Assembly (NCBI GenBank): GCA_910584195.1
Contig: CAJTYV010000001.1
Location: forward strand, 316,818 to 380,817
Length of the DNA stretch: 64,000 nucleotides
Direction of reading: 5' to 3'
DNA from: an uncultured Ruminococcus sp.
GTDB lineage: Bacteria > Bacillota > Clostridia > Oscillospirales > Ruminococcaceae
Position 1 is the stretch's first letter. Each line of letters begins with the position of its first letter. Shown here piece after piece: positions 26,933 through 34,886 of this stretch. The position numbers were made by a program, and so were the translations under genes. The notes under the pieces were generated by a model. The model ran no database searches. It saw only the letters and a list, made by a program, of their open reading frames with translations, and was not told the origin of the DNA.

Positions 26933-27847
26933 ATGAAAATTTCACTATTTGTTGGGCAAGGCGCACAGTCTCAGGGAATGGGCAGGGATATTGCAGAAGC
27001 ATTTCCCTCAACCGCAAGGCTGTACGATAAGGCATCGGAAATACTCGACCGCGACATGAAAGCCGTATGCTTCGATATGCCTGCCGATGAGCTTTCAAAA
27101 ACTATTAACGCACAGCCGGCAATTATGCTGACGTCCCTTGTCTGCATTTCTGCAGCTATGGAAAAAGGCTATAGATTCGACGGAGTGGCGGGTCACTCAC
27201 TGGGGGAATATGCTGCGCTCGTTATCTCCGGCATGATTTCACCTGAGGACGGATTCAAGCTTATAAAAGCTCGTTCCGAAGCTATGGAAGCGGCTTCATC
27301 CGAGCATAAGGGAGCTATGGCGGCTGTCATGAAGATCGCCCCTGAAAAAGTCGAAGAAATATGCTCTCAGGCAAAAAATTATGCAGCGGCAGTAAATTAC
27401 AATTCGCCTATGCAAACGGTTATTGCCGGAACTCCTGAGGGTATCGCCGAAGTAACGGAGAAATTTACCGAGCTTAAAGCAAGGGTGATTCCTCTCAAAG
27501 TCGCAGGCGCATTCCATTCCAAGCTTATGCAGTCGGCAGCGGACAAGTTCTTCGAAGCGGCAAAAGCTGTCACATTCAAGTCGCCGGAAGTTAAATTTTA
27601 TTCCAATGTTACAGGCGGCGAACTGACCGATTTCAGCGATATGCCGTCTCTGTTGACAAAGCATATCATATCGCCGGTACGTTTCACATCGGAACTTGCT
27701 CAAATGCAAGCGGCAGGCGCGGATACTTTTGTGGAATTCGGTCCCGGAAAAACACTCACCGGACTTGTCAAAAAAACTCTTTCAGACGTAACCGCCCTTA
27801 ATATCGAAAAACTTGCCGATCTGGAGGGAGCTGAAATTTATGGATAA
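26933..27847 (+). CDS. fabD: Malonyl-CoA:ACP transacylase FabD
   Basis: 304 residues from ATG 26933 (MKISLFVGQGAQSQGMG); the longer frame from 26879 has no SD, whereas GAAAGGA lies before 26933. Active-site Ser in VAGHSLGEYAAL, His in AFHSKLM, and GQGAQ oxyanion loop. Supplies malonyl-ACP. It is transcribed away from the rest of the fab genes and overlaps aroE by eight bases. Confidence 0.95.
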   Translation: MKISLFVGQGAQSQGMGRDIAEAFPSTARLYDKASEILDRDMKAVCFDMPADELSKTINAQPAIMLTSLVCISAAMEKGYRFDGVAGHSLGEYAALVISGMISPEDGFKLIKARSEAMEAASSEHKGAMAAVMKIAPEKVEEICSQAKNYAAAVNYNSPMQTVIAGTPEGIAEVTEKFTELKARVIPLKVAGAFHSKLMQSAADKFFEAAKAVTFKSPEVKFYSNVTGGELTDFSDMPSLLTKHIISPVRFTSELAQMQAAGADTFVEFGPGKTLTGLVKKTLSDVTALNIEKLADLEGAEIYG

Positions 27848-28688
27848 ATACGGACTTATCGGACATCCGCTCGGACACTCGATGTCGCCGCTGATACACA
27901 AAAAGCTGTTTGCTCTCAGCGGCATCAGCGAATATTCTTACGAACTTATAGACATAGCTCCCGAGGAACTTTCGCAGAAAGAAGGAATGCTTCGCGAACT
28001 TAAAGGCTTCAACATTACCATTCCTCATAAGACAGCCATTATTTCCATGACAGACAAACTGGGCGACAGCGCTCTCAGATATAACTCGGTCAACTGCATT
28101 TCCAACGATAACGGTACTATGACGGGCTATAATACGGACTGCGACGGTTTTTTGAATTCTGCGGAGCTTCTGCCTCTCGGCGGAAAGGTGCTGCTTCTCG
28201 GATGCGGCGGAGTCGGAAGAATGATAGCCATTGAAGCCGCGCTTCACGGAGCAGAGCTGACGATCGCCGTTATTCCGCAGGATATTAAAACAGCGCAGCT
28301 CGTTATGGCGGAAATTCTTTCAAAGTGCGGAGAAGCTTCCGTGAAGATATGTCTCGTTTCCGATATTGAGGGCAGCTTTGATCTGCTTATAAACGCCACC
28401 CCAGTCGGAATGTACCCTAAAACAGACGCATGCGCTGTTTCTGACGAAGTTATCGGAAACTGCCTGAGCTTTTTCGATGTGATATACAATCCTGTTGAAA
28501 CCATGCTGATGAAGAAAGCGCGCGCACTGGGGCGCACTGCTGTAGGCGGAGCAGCTATGCTTGTACATCAGGCAGTCAAAGCACATGAGCTGTGGTACGG
28601 CGGAAAGTTTGCCCCCGAAGATATTTCTTCAATTATAATGGATGTTGAAAGCGAAGTTGACCGCATGAATATGTCCTCAAAAGCTTAA
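27840..28688 (+). CDS. aroE: Shikimate dehydrogenase
   Basis: 282 residues from ATG 27840 (MDKYGLIGHPLGHSMSPLIH). SD GGAGGGA lies inside the end of fabD. N-terminal shikimate-binding motif GHSMSP and catalytic Lys in FNITIPHKTAI, then the nucleotide fold LLLGCGGVGRM. Reduces 3-dehydroshikimate to shikimate. Coupled to fabD and followed by aroK. Confidence 0.93.
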   Translation: MDKYGLIGHPLGHSMSPLIHKKLFALSGISEYSYELIDIAPEELSQKEGMLRELKGFNITIPHKTAIISMTDKLGDSALRYNSVNCISNDNGTMTGYNTDCDGFLNSAELLPLGGKVLLLGCGGVGRMIAIEAALHGAELTIAVIPQDIKTAQLVMAEILSKCGEASVKICLVSDIEGSFDLLINATPVGMYPKTDACAVSDEVIGNCLSFFDVIYNPVETMLMKKARALGRTAVGGAAMLVHQAVKAHELWYGGKFAPEDISSIIMDVESEVDRMNMSSKA

Positions 28689-28704
28689 AATAAGGAGAGT
28701 TTTT

Positions 28705-29211
28705 ATGACTATTTTTCTTTGCGGCTTTATGGGCTGCGGCAAAACCACTGTAGGTAAGCTTGCCGCCAAAAAGATGGGGATAAGCTTTTTTGATTCGGAC
28801 GACCTTATAGTTGAATCCCAGGGCATGACTATCCCCGAAATATTCGCTCGGAAAGGCGAACCTTATTTCCGTAAGACCGAAGCCGATATTATAAAATCAC
28901 TGTGCGGAAAAAAGGCTGTCGTTGCCTGCGGCGGCGGAGCTATGCTCAACCCTGATTCTGCGGCGACGGCTGCGTTGTCAGGAGAAGTAATATTCCTCGA
29001 TGTGGACTTTGAAAGCTGCTATGAGCGTATATGCGGAGACAGCAACCGTCCGATTGCAGCATCGTCTACCAAAGAAGAACTTAAAGAGCGTTTCAATTTA
29101 AGACGCGACATTTACTTAAAGCATTCGACTATTCACATAGACAGCAGCGGCAGTCCAATGAGAACTGTCGAACTGATAACAGAAGCAATAAAATTCAACA
29201 GACCTGTTTGA
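28705..29211 (+). CDS. aroK: Shikimate kinase
   Basis: 168 residues. Walker A GFMGCGKTTVGKLAA, shikimate-binding FFDSDDLI, GEPYFRKTE and ACGGGAML. Phosphorylates shikimate, the product of AroE. SD AAGGAG. Ends the fabD-aroE-aroK run. Confidence 0.95.
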   Translation: MTIFLCGFMGCGKTTVGKLAAKKMGISFFDSDDLIVESQGMTIPEIFARKGEPYFRKTEADIIKSLCGKKAVVACGGGAMLNPDSAATAALSGEVIFLDVDFESCYERICGDSNRPIAASSTKEELKERFNLRRDIYLKHSTIHIDSSGSPMRTVELITEAIKFNRPV

Positions 29212-29299
29212 TACTTCTATCTGCAATTTTAACGTGAGGATTCGGCTTATGCCCCGTCCCCTTGCCCTCATGAATAAGGTAAAGAGAATAAAACTCTCG

Positions 29300-29479
29300 T
29301 TAAGGCAACACCGCACAGAGATTGTGCGTCAGATGCGCTGTCAGATTTTTCGTCAGATTGTACAGAAACGACGCAGGAATACTGTCGTATTTCAAAAAGT
29401 TTCTGTGCAAGATGACGGAAAATATGAAAGCAGATGGCGTGTAAAGCCGTCAGGCGGTCTTTGTGCGGTGTTGCCTTAA
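29300..29479. repeat. 180-bp MITE-like element, copy 2
   Basis: Exactly 180 bases with terminal inverted repeats ttaaggcaacaccgcac / gtgcggtgttgccttaa (one mismatch further in). Same orientation as copy 1. The change g to a in the left arm is matched by c to t in the right arm compared with copy 1, so pairing is kept. Confidence 0.88.
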
Positions 29480-29535
29480 GTTGCGGATAATGATTAAACG
29501 GCTCTAATAGATATGTTTGATATACGGAGATCATT

Positions 29536-30708
29536 ATGCTTATATATAATGCAAAAATATTGACTATGGACAGCAGCGGAACTATTGAAAACGGTTGGCT
29601 CAAAACAGACGGCAGTACCATTTCTGCTGTCGGAGAAGGTGAACCGGCTGATATTCCGTCAGACAGTATAAACGCAGAGGAAGGTACTCTGCTCCCCGGA
29701 TTTATAGACGCTCATACGCATCTCGGCATCATCGAGGACGGAATTGATTTTGAAGGAGACGACTGCAACGAATCCACTGACCCTTTTACTCCTCAGATGC
29801 GTGCGATAGACGGTATAAATCCATTCGACCGCTGTTTTGAAGAAGCGCGTACAAGAGGAATTACCGCTGCTGCCTCATGTCCCGGAAGCGCCAACGCATG
29901 CGGCGGCGAAATATGTGCAATAAAAACCTCCGGCAGACGCGTTGACGATATGCTGATAAAAAACTGCGGAATTAAATTTGCCCTCGGAGAAAATCCCAAA
30001 AGAGTTTACAATGACAAAGGCGAGACTCCTGTTACTCGCATGGCTACGGCGGCGGTTATCCGAGAGGGACTGTATAAAGCGCGCCGATACGCGCATGATA
30101 TGGATATATACTACTCCGATAACGAAAACTATGAACCTCCCGAGTATGATATAAAATGCGAAGCGCTCATGCCTTTGCTCGACCGTAAACAAAAAGCGTT
30201 TTTCCATTGCCACCGTGCGGACGATATTTGTACCGCAATACGCATATCAAAGGAGTTCTCTCTTGAAGCGGTCATTATACACGGTACGGAGGGTTACAAG
30301 ATAGCAGATATTCTCTGTAAAGAAAATGTCCCCGTGATATGCGGACCCCTGATATGCGATCGCTGCAAGCCCGAAATGAAAGGCCTTGAACTTAAAAATG
30401 CCGCCGTTCTGGCGGAAAACGGCGTAAAAACCGCCATATGCACAGACCATACGGTCATTCCGATACAATATCTTCCGCTTTCGGCACAGGCTGCTGTCAA
30501 GGGAGGTCTGAGCATGGAAACGGCATTAAAGAGCCTGACAACAGTACCTGCCGAAATTCTGGGGATCAATGATACCTTAGGAAGCCTTACGTCAGGCAAA
30601 GACGCGGATATTCAGCTTTATAAAAAAGGCGATGATCCTCTTTCTCTTATGACCGAACCCGTACTCGTTATGATAGACGGAAAAATAATAAAAAAGGAGA
30701 GCCTATGA
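29536..30708 (+). CDS. Amidohydrolase family protein
   Basis: 390 residues. Metal-dependent hydrolase barrel: DAHTHLGI (HxH), a later His in FFHCHRADD, His in VIIHGTEGY and Asp in CTDHTVIP, plus the flanking beta-sandwich (LLPGFID at the front, GKDADIQLY at the back). Closest in layout to imidazolonepropionase-like or dipeptidase-like members; the substrate cannot be told. Cytosolic. Its stop overlaps the start of the next gene (ATGA). Confidence 0.87.
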   Translation: MLIYNAKILTMDSSGTIENGWLKTDGSTISAVGEGEPADIPSDSINAEEGTLLPGFIDAHTHLGIIEDGIDFEGDDCNESTDPFTPQMRAIDGINPFDRCFEEARTRGITAAASCPGSANACGGEICAIKTSGRRVDDMLIKNCGIKFALGENPKRVYNDKGETPVTRMATAAVIREGLYKARRYAHDMDIYYSDNENYEPPEYDIKCEALMPLLDRKQKAFFHCHRADDICTAIRISKEFSLEAVIIHGTEGYKIADILCKENVPVICGPLICDRCKPEMKGLELKNAAVLAENGVKTAICTDHTVIPIQYLPLSAQAAVKGGLSMETALKSLTTVPAEILGINDTLGSLTSGKDADIQLYKKGDDPLSLMTEPVLVMIDGKIIKKESL

Positions 30709-31574
30709 AAGTTTTGAGTATTCTCATCGGCGGAATTACAGCGCTGACGGCAGTTCCTAACACAGTATCGGCAGATTCATCGCACCTTACTGCGGTAATA
30801 GATGAAATTACCTATATTTACCGTATAAATGATGATAAAAAAACGGCGGAACTTATTTCGGCAGACGTTCCAAGCAGTGTCAGGGAAACTTCCGTTCCTG
30901 AAAAGATCGGAGAATACAGCGTGACTTCCATTTCCGAAAAAGCTTATATAGGCAGCATGAGCGTTGAAAAGCTCACCATTCCATCTTCTGTAAAAGTTAT
31001 CGGAAAACAGGCATTTATGAGCTGTAACGAACTTAAAGAGGTCAATATAGGAAAAGGAGTCTCCGCTATTCCCGACGACTGCTTTTTCTCATGCCCAAAG
31101 CTTGTAACGGTAAATATGCCTAATACCCTGACCTCTATCGGCAGCGAAGCGTTCTTCGGCTGCATCAAACTTGATACGCAGATACCGCCGGGCGTTACCT
31201 CTATAGGCAAGGACGCCATTGGTATGGAAGCCGATTCTCATAGTCAGGGCAGCGTTGCCGTTCAGGGATTTCTCATAAAAGGCTCAACGGGCAGCGCTGC
31301 GGAAAAGTACGCTCTTGAAAATAATATTGACTTTATTGACCTCAGCAGCTTTCTCTCAGGCGATGTCAACGGAGACGAAACTGTAGATTCCTCCGATGCC
31401 GCCGACATTCTTATAGAATATGCAAAAATCTCAACAGGCGCACCCCCTCAGTTCACCAAAAAACAGAATATCACAGGAGATATGAACTGCGACGGCGTTA
31501 TAGATTCTTCGGACGCTGCTCAAATATTGATAATTTACGCCAAAAATTCAACGGGCAGCGAGCAATATATATAA
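30705..31574 (+). CDS. Secreted leucine-rich-repeat protein with dockerin
   Basis: 289 residues. Signal peptide about 1-23 (ends VSADS). Residues 60-190 hold BspA-type leucine-rich repeats (SVEKLTIPSSVKVIGKQAF, LVTVNMPNTLTSIGSEAF, then GVTSIGKDAI). The C-terminus is a dockerin with two Ca loops, DVNGDETVDSSDA and DMNCDGVIDSSDA, so the protein should dock onto a cohesin at the cell surface or scaffoldin. Non-catalytic; possibly adhesion or binding. Oddly, it is translationally coupled to a cytosolic amidohydrolase. Confidence 0.9.
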   Translation: MKVLSILIGGITALTAVPNTVSADSSHLTAVIDEITYIYRINDDKKTAELISADVPSSVRETSVPEKIGEYSVTSISEKAYIGSMSVEKLTIPSSVKVIGKQAFMSCNELKEVNIGKGVSAIPDDCFFSCPKLVTVNMPNTLTSIGSEAFFGCIKLDTQIPPGVTSIGKDAIGMEADSHSQGSVAVQGFLIKGSTGSAAEKYALENNIDFIDLSSFLSGDVNGDETVDSSDAADILIEYAKISTGAPPQFTKKQNITGDMNCDGVIDSSDAAQILIIYAKNSTGSEQYI

Positions 31575-31625
31575 TCTTTATATTTATTCCACAGTTATTT
31601 TTTATAATGATTTTTTTGACATCTA

Positions 31626-31654
31626 TTGACATATACAAAAAAAAATGTTATTAT
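31626..31654 (+). promoter_or_regulatory. Promoter of guaB
   Basis: TTGACA at 31626-31631 and TATTAT at 31649-31654, spacing 17, 45 bases before guaB. Another TTGACA at 31616-31621 overlaps the upstream side. Confidence 0.78.
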
Positions 31655-31698
31655 TAAAGTTAATAAACTTTGGTTTAATACGTGAAGGAGGATATACT

Positions 31699-33171
31699 AT
31701 GCTCACCGATATGAACAGCAAATTCCAGAAAGAGGGACTTACATTTGACGATGTACTTCTGATTCCCGCAAAATCAGACGTTACACCAAATATGATCAAC
31801 CTCGGTACAAAGCTCACCAAAACTATAACGCTCAACACTCCCGTTATGACTGCCGCTATGGATACCGTTACTGATTCACGAATGGCTATCGCTATTGCAA
31901 GAGAAGGCGGAATAGGCATTATTCATAAAAATATGACCATTGAACAGCAGGCTGAGGAAGTCGATAAAGTAAAACGTTCCGAAAACGGCGTTATCGTTGA
32001 CCCGTTCTCACTTACAGAAGACCGGCTTGTTTCCGATGCGGACGAGCTTATGGGCAAGTACCGCATATCAGGAGTTCCGATCGTTGACGGTAAGGGTAAA
32101 CTCGTGGGTATTATTACAAACCGCGATATGCGTTTTCTTACAAAGTTCGATGAAAAGATCTCAAACGTCATGACTAAGGAACCTCTTATTACCGCGCCCG
32201 TTGGTACTACGCTTGAACAGGCTCAGGAAATCCTCCGTTCTCACAAAATAGAAAAACTGCCGATCGTTGACGCCGAAGGTTATCTTAAAGGTCTTATCAC
32301 TATCAAGGATATTGAAAAATCCGTACAGTACCCCAATTCCGCAAGAGACGGACAGGGCAGACTTCTATGCGGCGCGGCTATCGGCGTAACTGCAAACGTT
32401 CTCGACAGAGCGAAGGCTCTTATCGAAGCTCAGGCTGACGTTCTTGTCCTCGATTCAGCTCACGGTCACAGCGCTAATATTCTTAAATGCCTTAGCATGG
32501 TAAAAGAAGCATTTCCCGATACTCCGGTTATTGCTGGAAATATCGCTACTGCTGCGGCAGCTGAGGATCTTATCAAAGCAGGCGCAGACTGTGTAAAGGT
32601 CGGCATCGGTCCCGGCTCTATATGCACGACCCGTGTCGTTGCCGGTATAGGCGTACCTCAAATCACAGCTATTTACGATGTTGCCTGCGTTGCTCAGAAA
32701 TACGGTATCCCTGTTATCGCAGACGGCGGAATCAAGTATTCGGGCGATATTGTCAAGGCTCTTGCAGCGGGAGCAAATGTAGTAATGCTCGGCTCGCTTC
32801 TTGCAGGCTGCGCGGAAGCTCCCGGAGAAACCGAGATCTATCAGGGCAGACAGTTTAAAGTATACCGCGGTATGGGCAGTCTCGGCGCTATGGCTAACGG
32901 TTCTACCGACAGATATTTCCAAGAGGGCGCAAAGAAGCTTGTTCCCGAGGGCGTTGAGGGCCGCGTACCGTTTAAGGGTTCCGTTGCCGATACAATATTC
33001 CAGCTTATAGGCGGAATACGTTCGGGTATGGGCTATTGCGGATGCCAGGACATTCCCACGCTTCACGAGAAAGCTCAGTTCGTCCGTATTACAGGAGCAG
33101 GTCTTAAAGAAAGTCACCCTCATGATATTTATATCACTAAGGAAGCTCCTAACTATTCTGCCGGTATTTAA
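31699..33171 (+). CDS. guaB: IMP dehydrogenase
   Basis: 490 residues. Converts IMP to XMP with NAD, the control point of guanine nucleotide synthesis. Catalytic Cys in GPGSICTTRVVAG, NAD site and IMP site GGIKYSGDIVKA, flap ending YRGMGSLGAM, and a pair of CBS domains inserted between residues about 95 and 210. The ATG at 31699 has AAGGAGG eight bases upstream; the frame from 31645 is not used. Confidence 0.97.
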   Translation: MLTDMNSKFQKEGLTFDDVLLIPAKSDVTPNMINLGTKLTKTITLNTPVMTAAMDTVTDSRMAIAIAREGGIGIIHKNMTIEQQAEEVDKVKRSENGVIVDPFSLTEDRLVSDADELMGKYRISGVPIVDGKGKLVGIITNRDMRFLTKFDEKISNVMTKEPLITAPVGTTLEQAQEILRSHKIEKLPIVDAEGYLKGLITIKDIEKSVQYPNSARDGQGRLLCGAAIGVTANVLDRAKALIEAQADVLVLDSAHGHSANILKCLSMVKEAFPDTPVIAGNIATAAAAEDLIKAGADCVKVGIGPGSICTTRVVAGIGVPQITAIYDVACVAQKYGIPVIADGGIKYSGDIVKALAAGANVVMLGSLLAGCAEAPGETEIYQGRQFKVYRGMGSLGAMANGSTDRYFQEGAKKLVPEGVEGRVPFKGSVADTIFQLIGGIRSGMGYCGCQDIPTLHEKAQFVRITGAGLKESHPHDIYITKEAPNYSAGI

Positions 33172-33197
33172 GGCAAAGAATACAGAAAATACTATAA

Positions 33198-33227
33198 AAT
33201 ACGGCATACTTTGGTGTGCCGTATTTC
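33198..33227 (+). terminator. guaB terminator
   Basis: Stem aatacggca (33199-33207) with tgccgtatt (33217-33225), followed by a short T-rich stretch. The same hairpin, slightly altered, recurs at 34167-34197 after the next gene. Confidence 0.75.
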
Positions 33228-33277
33228 TGTAACAGAATCATTGATTTGCAGCAGCAACTATGAATCGGAGGAATAAA

Positions 33278-34108
33278 ATGTTTGGCGCGATTTTCGGAGA
33301 CATCATAGGCTCATATTACGAACTTCACTGTACAAAAGAATACGATTTTCCTCTGCACAGAGAAAGTACATTCACCGATGACAGCGTTATGACCGCTGCC
33401 GTATGCAAAGCGATATTGTTAAACGACACTCTGATAAAAAAGAATTGTTTAAAACAGCGTGCAAAGGAATTTGCGGTTCAATACAAACAGTTTTATTCAT
33501 ATTTTCCGAATGCAGGATATGGATATTTGTTTAAAAAATGGGCTTCTGATATGAAAAAATCCAATATACAGCACAGCTACGGTAACGGAGCAGCTATGCG
33601 CGCTGTACCTATCGGATATGCATATGACAATATTGAACAGGTACTTCTTCAAGCTAAAGCAAGCTGTCTGTATACGCACAACTCACGTGAAGCCGTCAAA
33701 GGAGCGCAAGCGGTAGCATGCGCTGTTTTTCTTGCTGCACACCATGAATCCAAAGAGACTATTAAAAGTTTCATTTGTCAGAAATTTAAATACGATCTTG
33801 GCTATTCAGTAAATGACATTCGCCCTTATTACAGTTTCGACAGCCGTACAAACTACAGCGTACCTCCTGCTATCGTTTCTTTTTTGGATTCAAGCAACTA
33901 TGAAAGCGCTGTAAGAAACGCAGTCTCTCTTGGCGGCGACGCTGATACCATGGCGTGCATTGCAGGCGGAATAGCAGAAGCGTTCTACGGCGATATTCCA
34001 GAACATATTAAAAAATTCTGTTATGAAAAGCTTGATTATACAATAAAAAAAATTGCAGCAGAATTTTGCAGAAAATATATTCTGCAAAGTAAGAACTTGT
34101 TCTCATAG
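33278..34108 (+). CDS. ADP-ribosylglycohydrolase (DraG-like) family protein
   Basis: 276 residues from ATG 33278 (GGAGG six bases upstream). DraG fold: N-terminal GAIFGDIIGS, metal-binding FTDDSVMT, and C-terminal GGDADTMACIAGGIAEAFYG with the second metal site. Such enzymes remove ADP-ribose from proteins or other acceptors. No ADP-ribosyltransferase is adjacent. The Cys-rich and Lys-rich middle part is typical of small Firmicute members. Confidence 0.9.
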   Translation: MFGAIFGDIIGSYYELHCTKEYDFPLHRESTFTDDSVMTAAVCKAILLNDTLIKKNCLKQRAKEFAVQYKQFYSYFPNAGYGYLFKKWASDMKKSNIQHSYGNGAAMRAVPIGYAYDNIEQVLLQAKASCLYTHNSREAVKGAQAVACAVFLAAHHESKETIKSFICQKFKYDLGYSVNDIRPYYSFDSRTNYSVPPAIVSFLDSSNYESAVRNAVSLGGDADTMACIAGGIAEAFYGDIPEHIKKFCYEKLDYTIKKIAAEFCRKYILQSKNLFS

Positions 34109-34112
34109 GATT

Positions 34113-34166
34113 CGATGCAGGTTTTTTCAGCAAATTTTGCTGATATCTGCGTTGAAAAAACTCACC
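34113..34166. repeat. Degenerate copy of the outer repeat of 13315
   Basis: Shares the pattern agaac-t-t-g/ctcata then a purine-rich spacer, cagcaaattttg, and aaaaaactcaccatacg with the element at 13315-13411 (the last block in inverted order there). Lies just after the ADP-ribosylglycohydrolase gene. Contains its own small palindrome cagcaaattttgctg. Confidence 0.55.
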
Positions 34167-34197
34167 ATACGGCATACATTTGTGTGCCGTATTTTTT
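34167..34197 (+). terminator. Terminator after the ADP-ribosylglycohydrolase gene
   Basis: Stem built from tacggca (34168-34174) and tgccgta (34185-34191), followed by six T residues. Confidence 0.82.
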
Positions 34198-34245
34198 CTA
34201 TAAATTAAGATTATCTTAAATATGAGTTACAAAAAAGTACATCTC

Positions 34246-34274
34246 TTGCAATGAATTTCAATATGTGTTATAAT
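34246..34274 (+). promoter_or_regulatory. Promoter of the FHA / RodA-like / PBP operon
   Basis: TTGCAA at 34246-34251, TATAAT at 34269-34274, spacing 17, with an extended -10 TGTG. It predicts a leader of about 190 bases before the FHA start, inside which the structured element at 34372 lies. Confidence 0.75.
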
Positions 34275-34371
34275 AAAATTGTTAATGCAACGCAATATTG
34301 AAAGCTTTGCACAGTCACATTTACGACAGGTTCCCCCATTTCCACTAAATTTGCTGACAGTATAAATATAA

Positions 34372-34460
34372 CCACAGACGATGTCCACCGTCTTAGACGG
34401 CGAACATCTTTAGATTCAGTCGGAACCGCGATCTCCGCCTGTTGAAAGCAAAGCTTTGAA
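34372..34460 (+). repeat. Structured repeat element B, in the leader of the FHA operon
   Basis: Reverse-strand homologue of the element at 23371-23492: shared blocks cagacgatgtcc, cgaacatctttagattcag and ttgaaagca-agctttgaa. The middle long hairpin is shortened here. The short hairpin reads ccgtc/gacgg here and ccgcc/ggcgg in copy A, a matched two-sided change. The SD of the FHA gene begins right at its end. Confidence 0.8.
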
Positions 34461-34472
34461 AGAGGTGTTTTT

Positions 34473-34886
34473 ATGGAATCAACAAAACTTATTTTATGCG
34501 CCGCGGCAGCCGCCGCACTGGATATATGCGCGCTGGTACTGCTATTGGCTTCGTACAGCGAAAGACGTTCAGAAAAAAAAGCATGGAGCAAAATTTCCGC
34601 TGACATGGAGCTTGCCGATCAGAACCGTTCATACGCTCTCGAATGCGACGAGATACTGATAGGACGCCACGCCTCCGCGGATATACGCCTGAACGATATG
34701 TCAGTATCAAGGTATCACGCTATGCTCAACGTTACAGACGGCAAATGGACTATTACAGATATAGGTTCAAAATCGGGACTTTACGTAAACGGAGTTCCCA
34801 TACAGCATGTCCGCCTGTACGAAAACGATGTTATAACCCTCGGCGGCAGCCGCCTTATTTTCAGAAAAAGGAGGGAACGCAATTGA
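34473..34886 (+). CDS. Membrane-anchored FHA-domain protein
   Basis: 137 residues. One N-terminal membrane helix (LILCAAAAAALDICALVLLLA), then a forkhead-associated domain with the phosphothreonine-binding residues in place: IGRHASADIRL (Arg), VSRYHAML (Ser and His) and GLYVNG (Asn). It should recruit a Thr-phosphorylated partner to the membrane. It leads an operon with a FtsW/RodA-type and a PBP gene, the same grouping as FhaB-RodA-PbpA in Actinobacteria, where FHA proteins connect Ser/Thr kinases to wall growth. No kinase gene is in the window. Confidence 0.9.
   Translation: MESTKLILCAAAAAALDICALVLLLASYSERRSEKKAWSKISADMELADQNRSYALECDEILIGRHASADIRLNDMSVSRYHAMLNVTDGKWTITDIGSKSGLYVNGVPIQHVRLYENDVITLGGSRLIFRKRRERN

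Noticed and set aside
34643..34882. N-terminal extension of the FtsW/RodA-like protein
   Set aside because: It is read in another frame of the FHA gene, is Arg/Tyr-rich and unlike any SEDS protein; TTG 34883 with AAGGAGGG is the sensible start.
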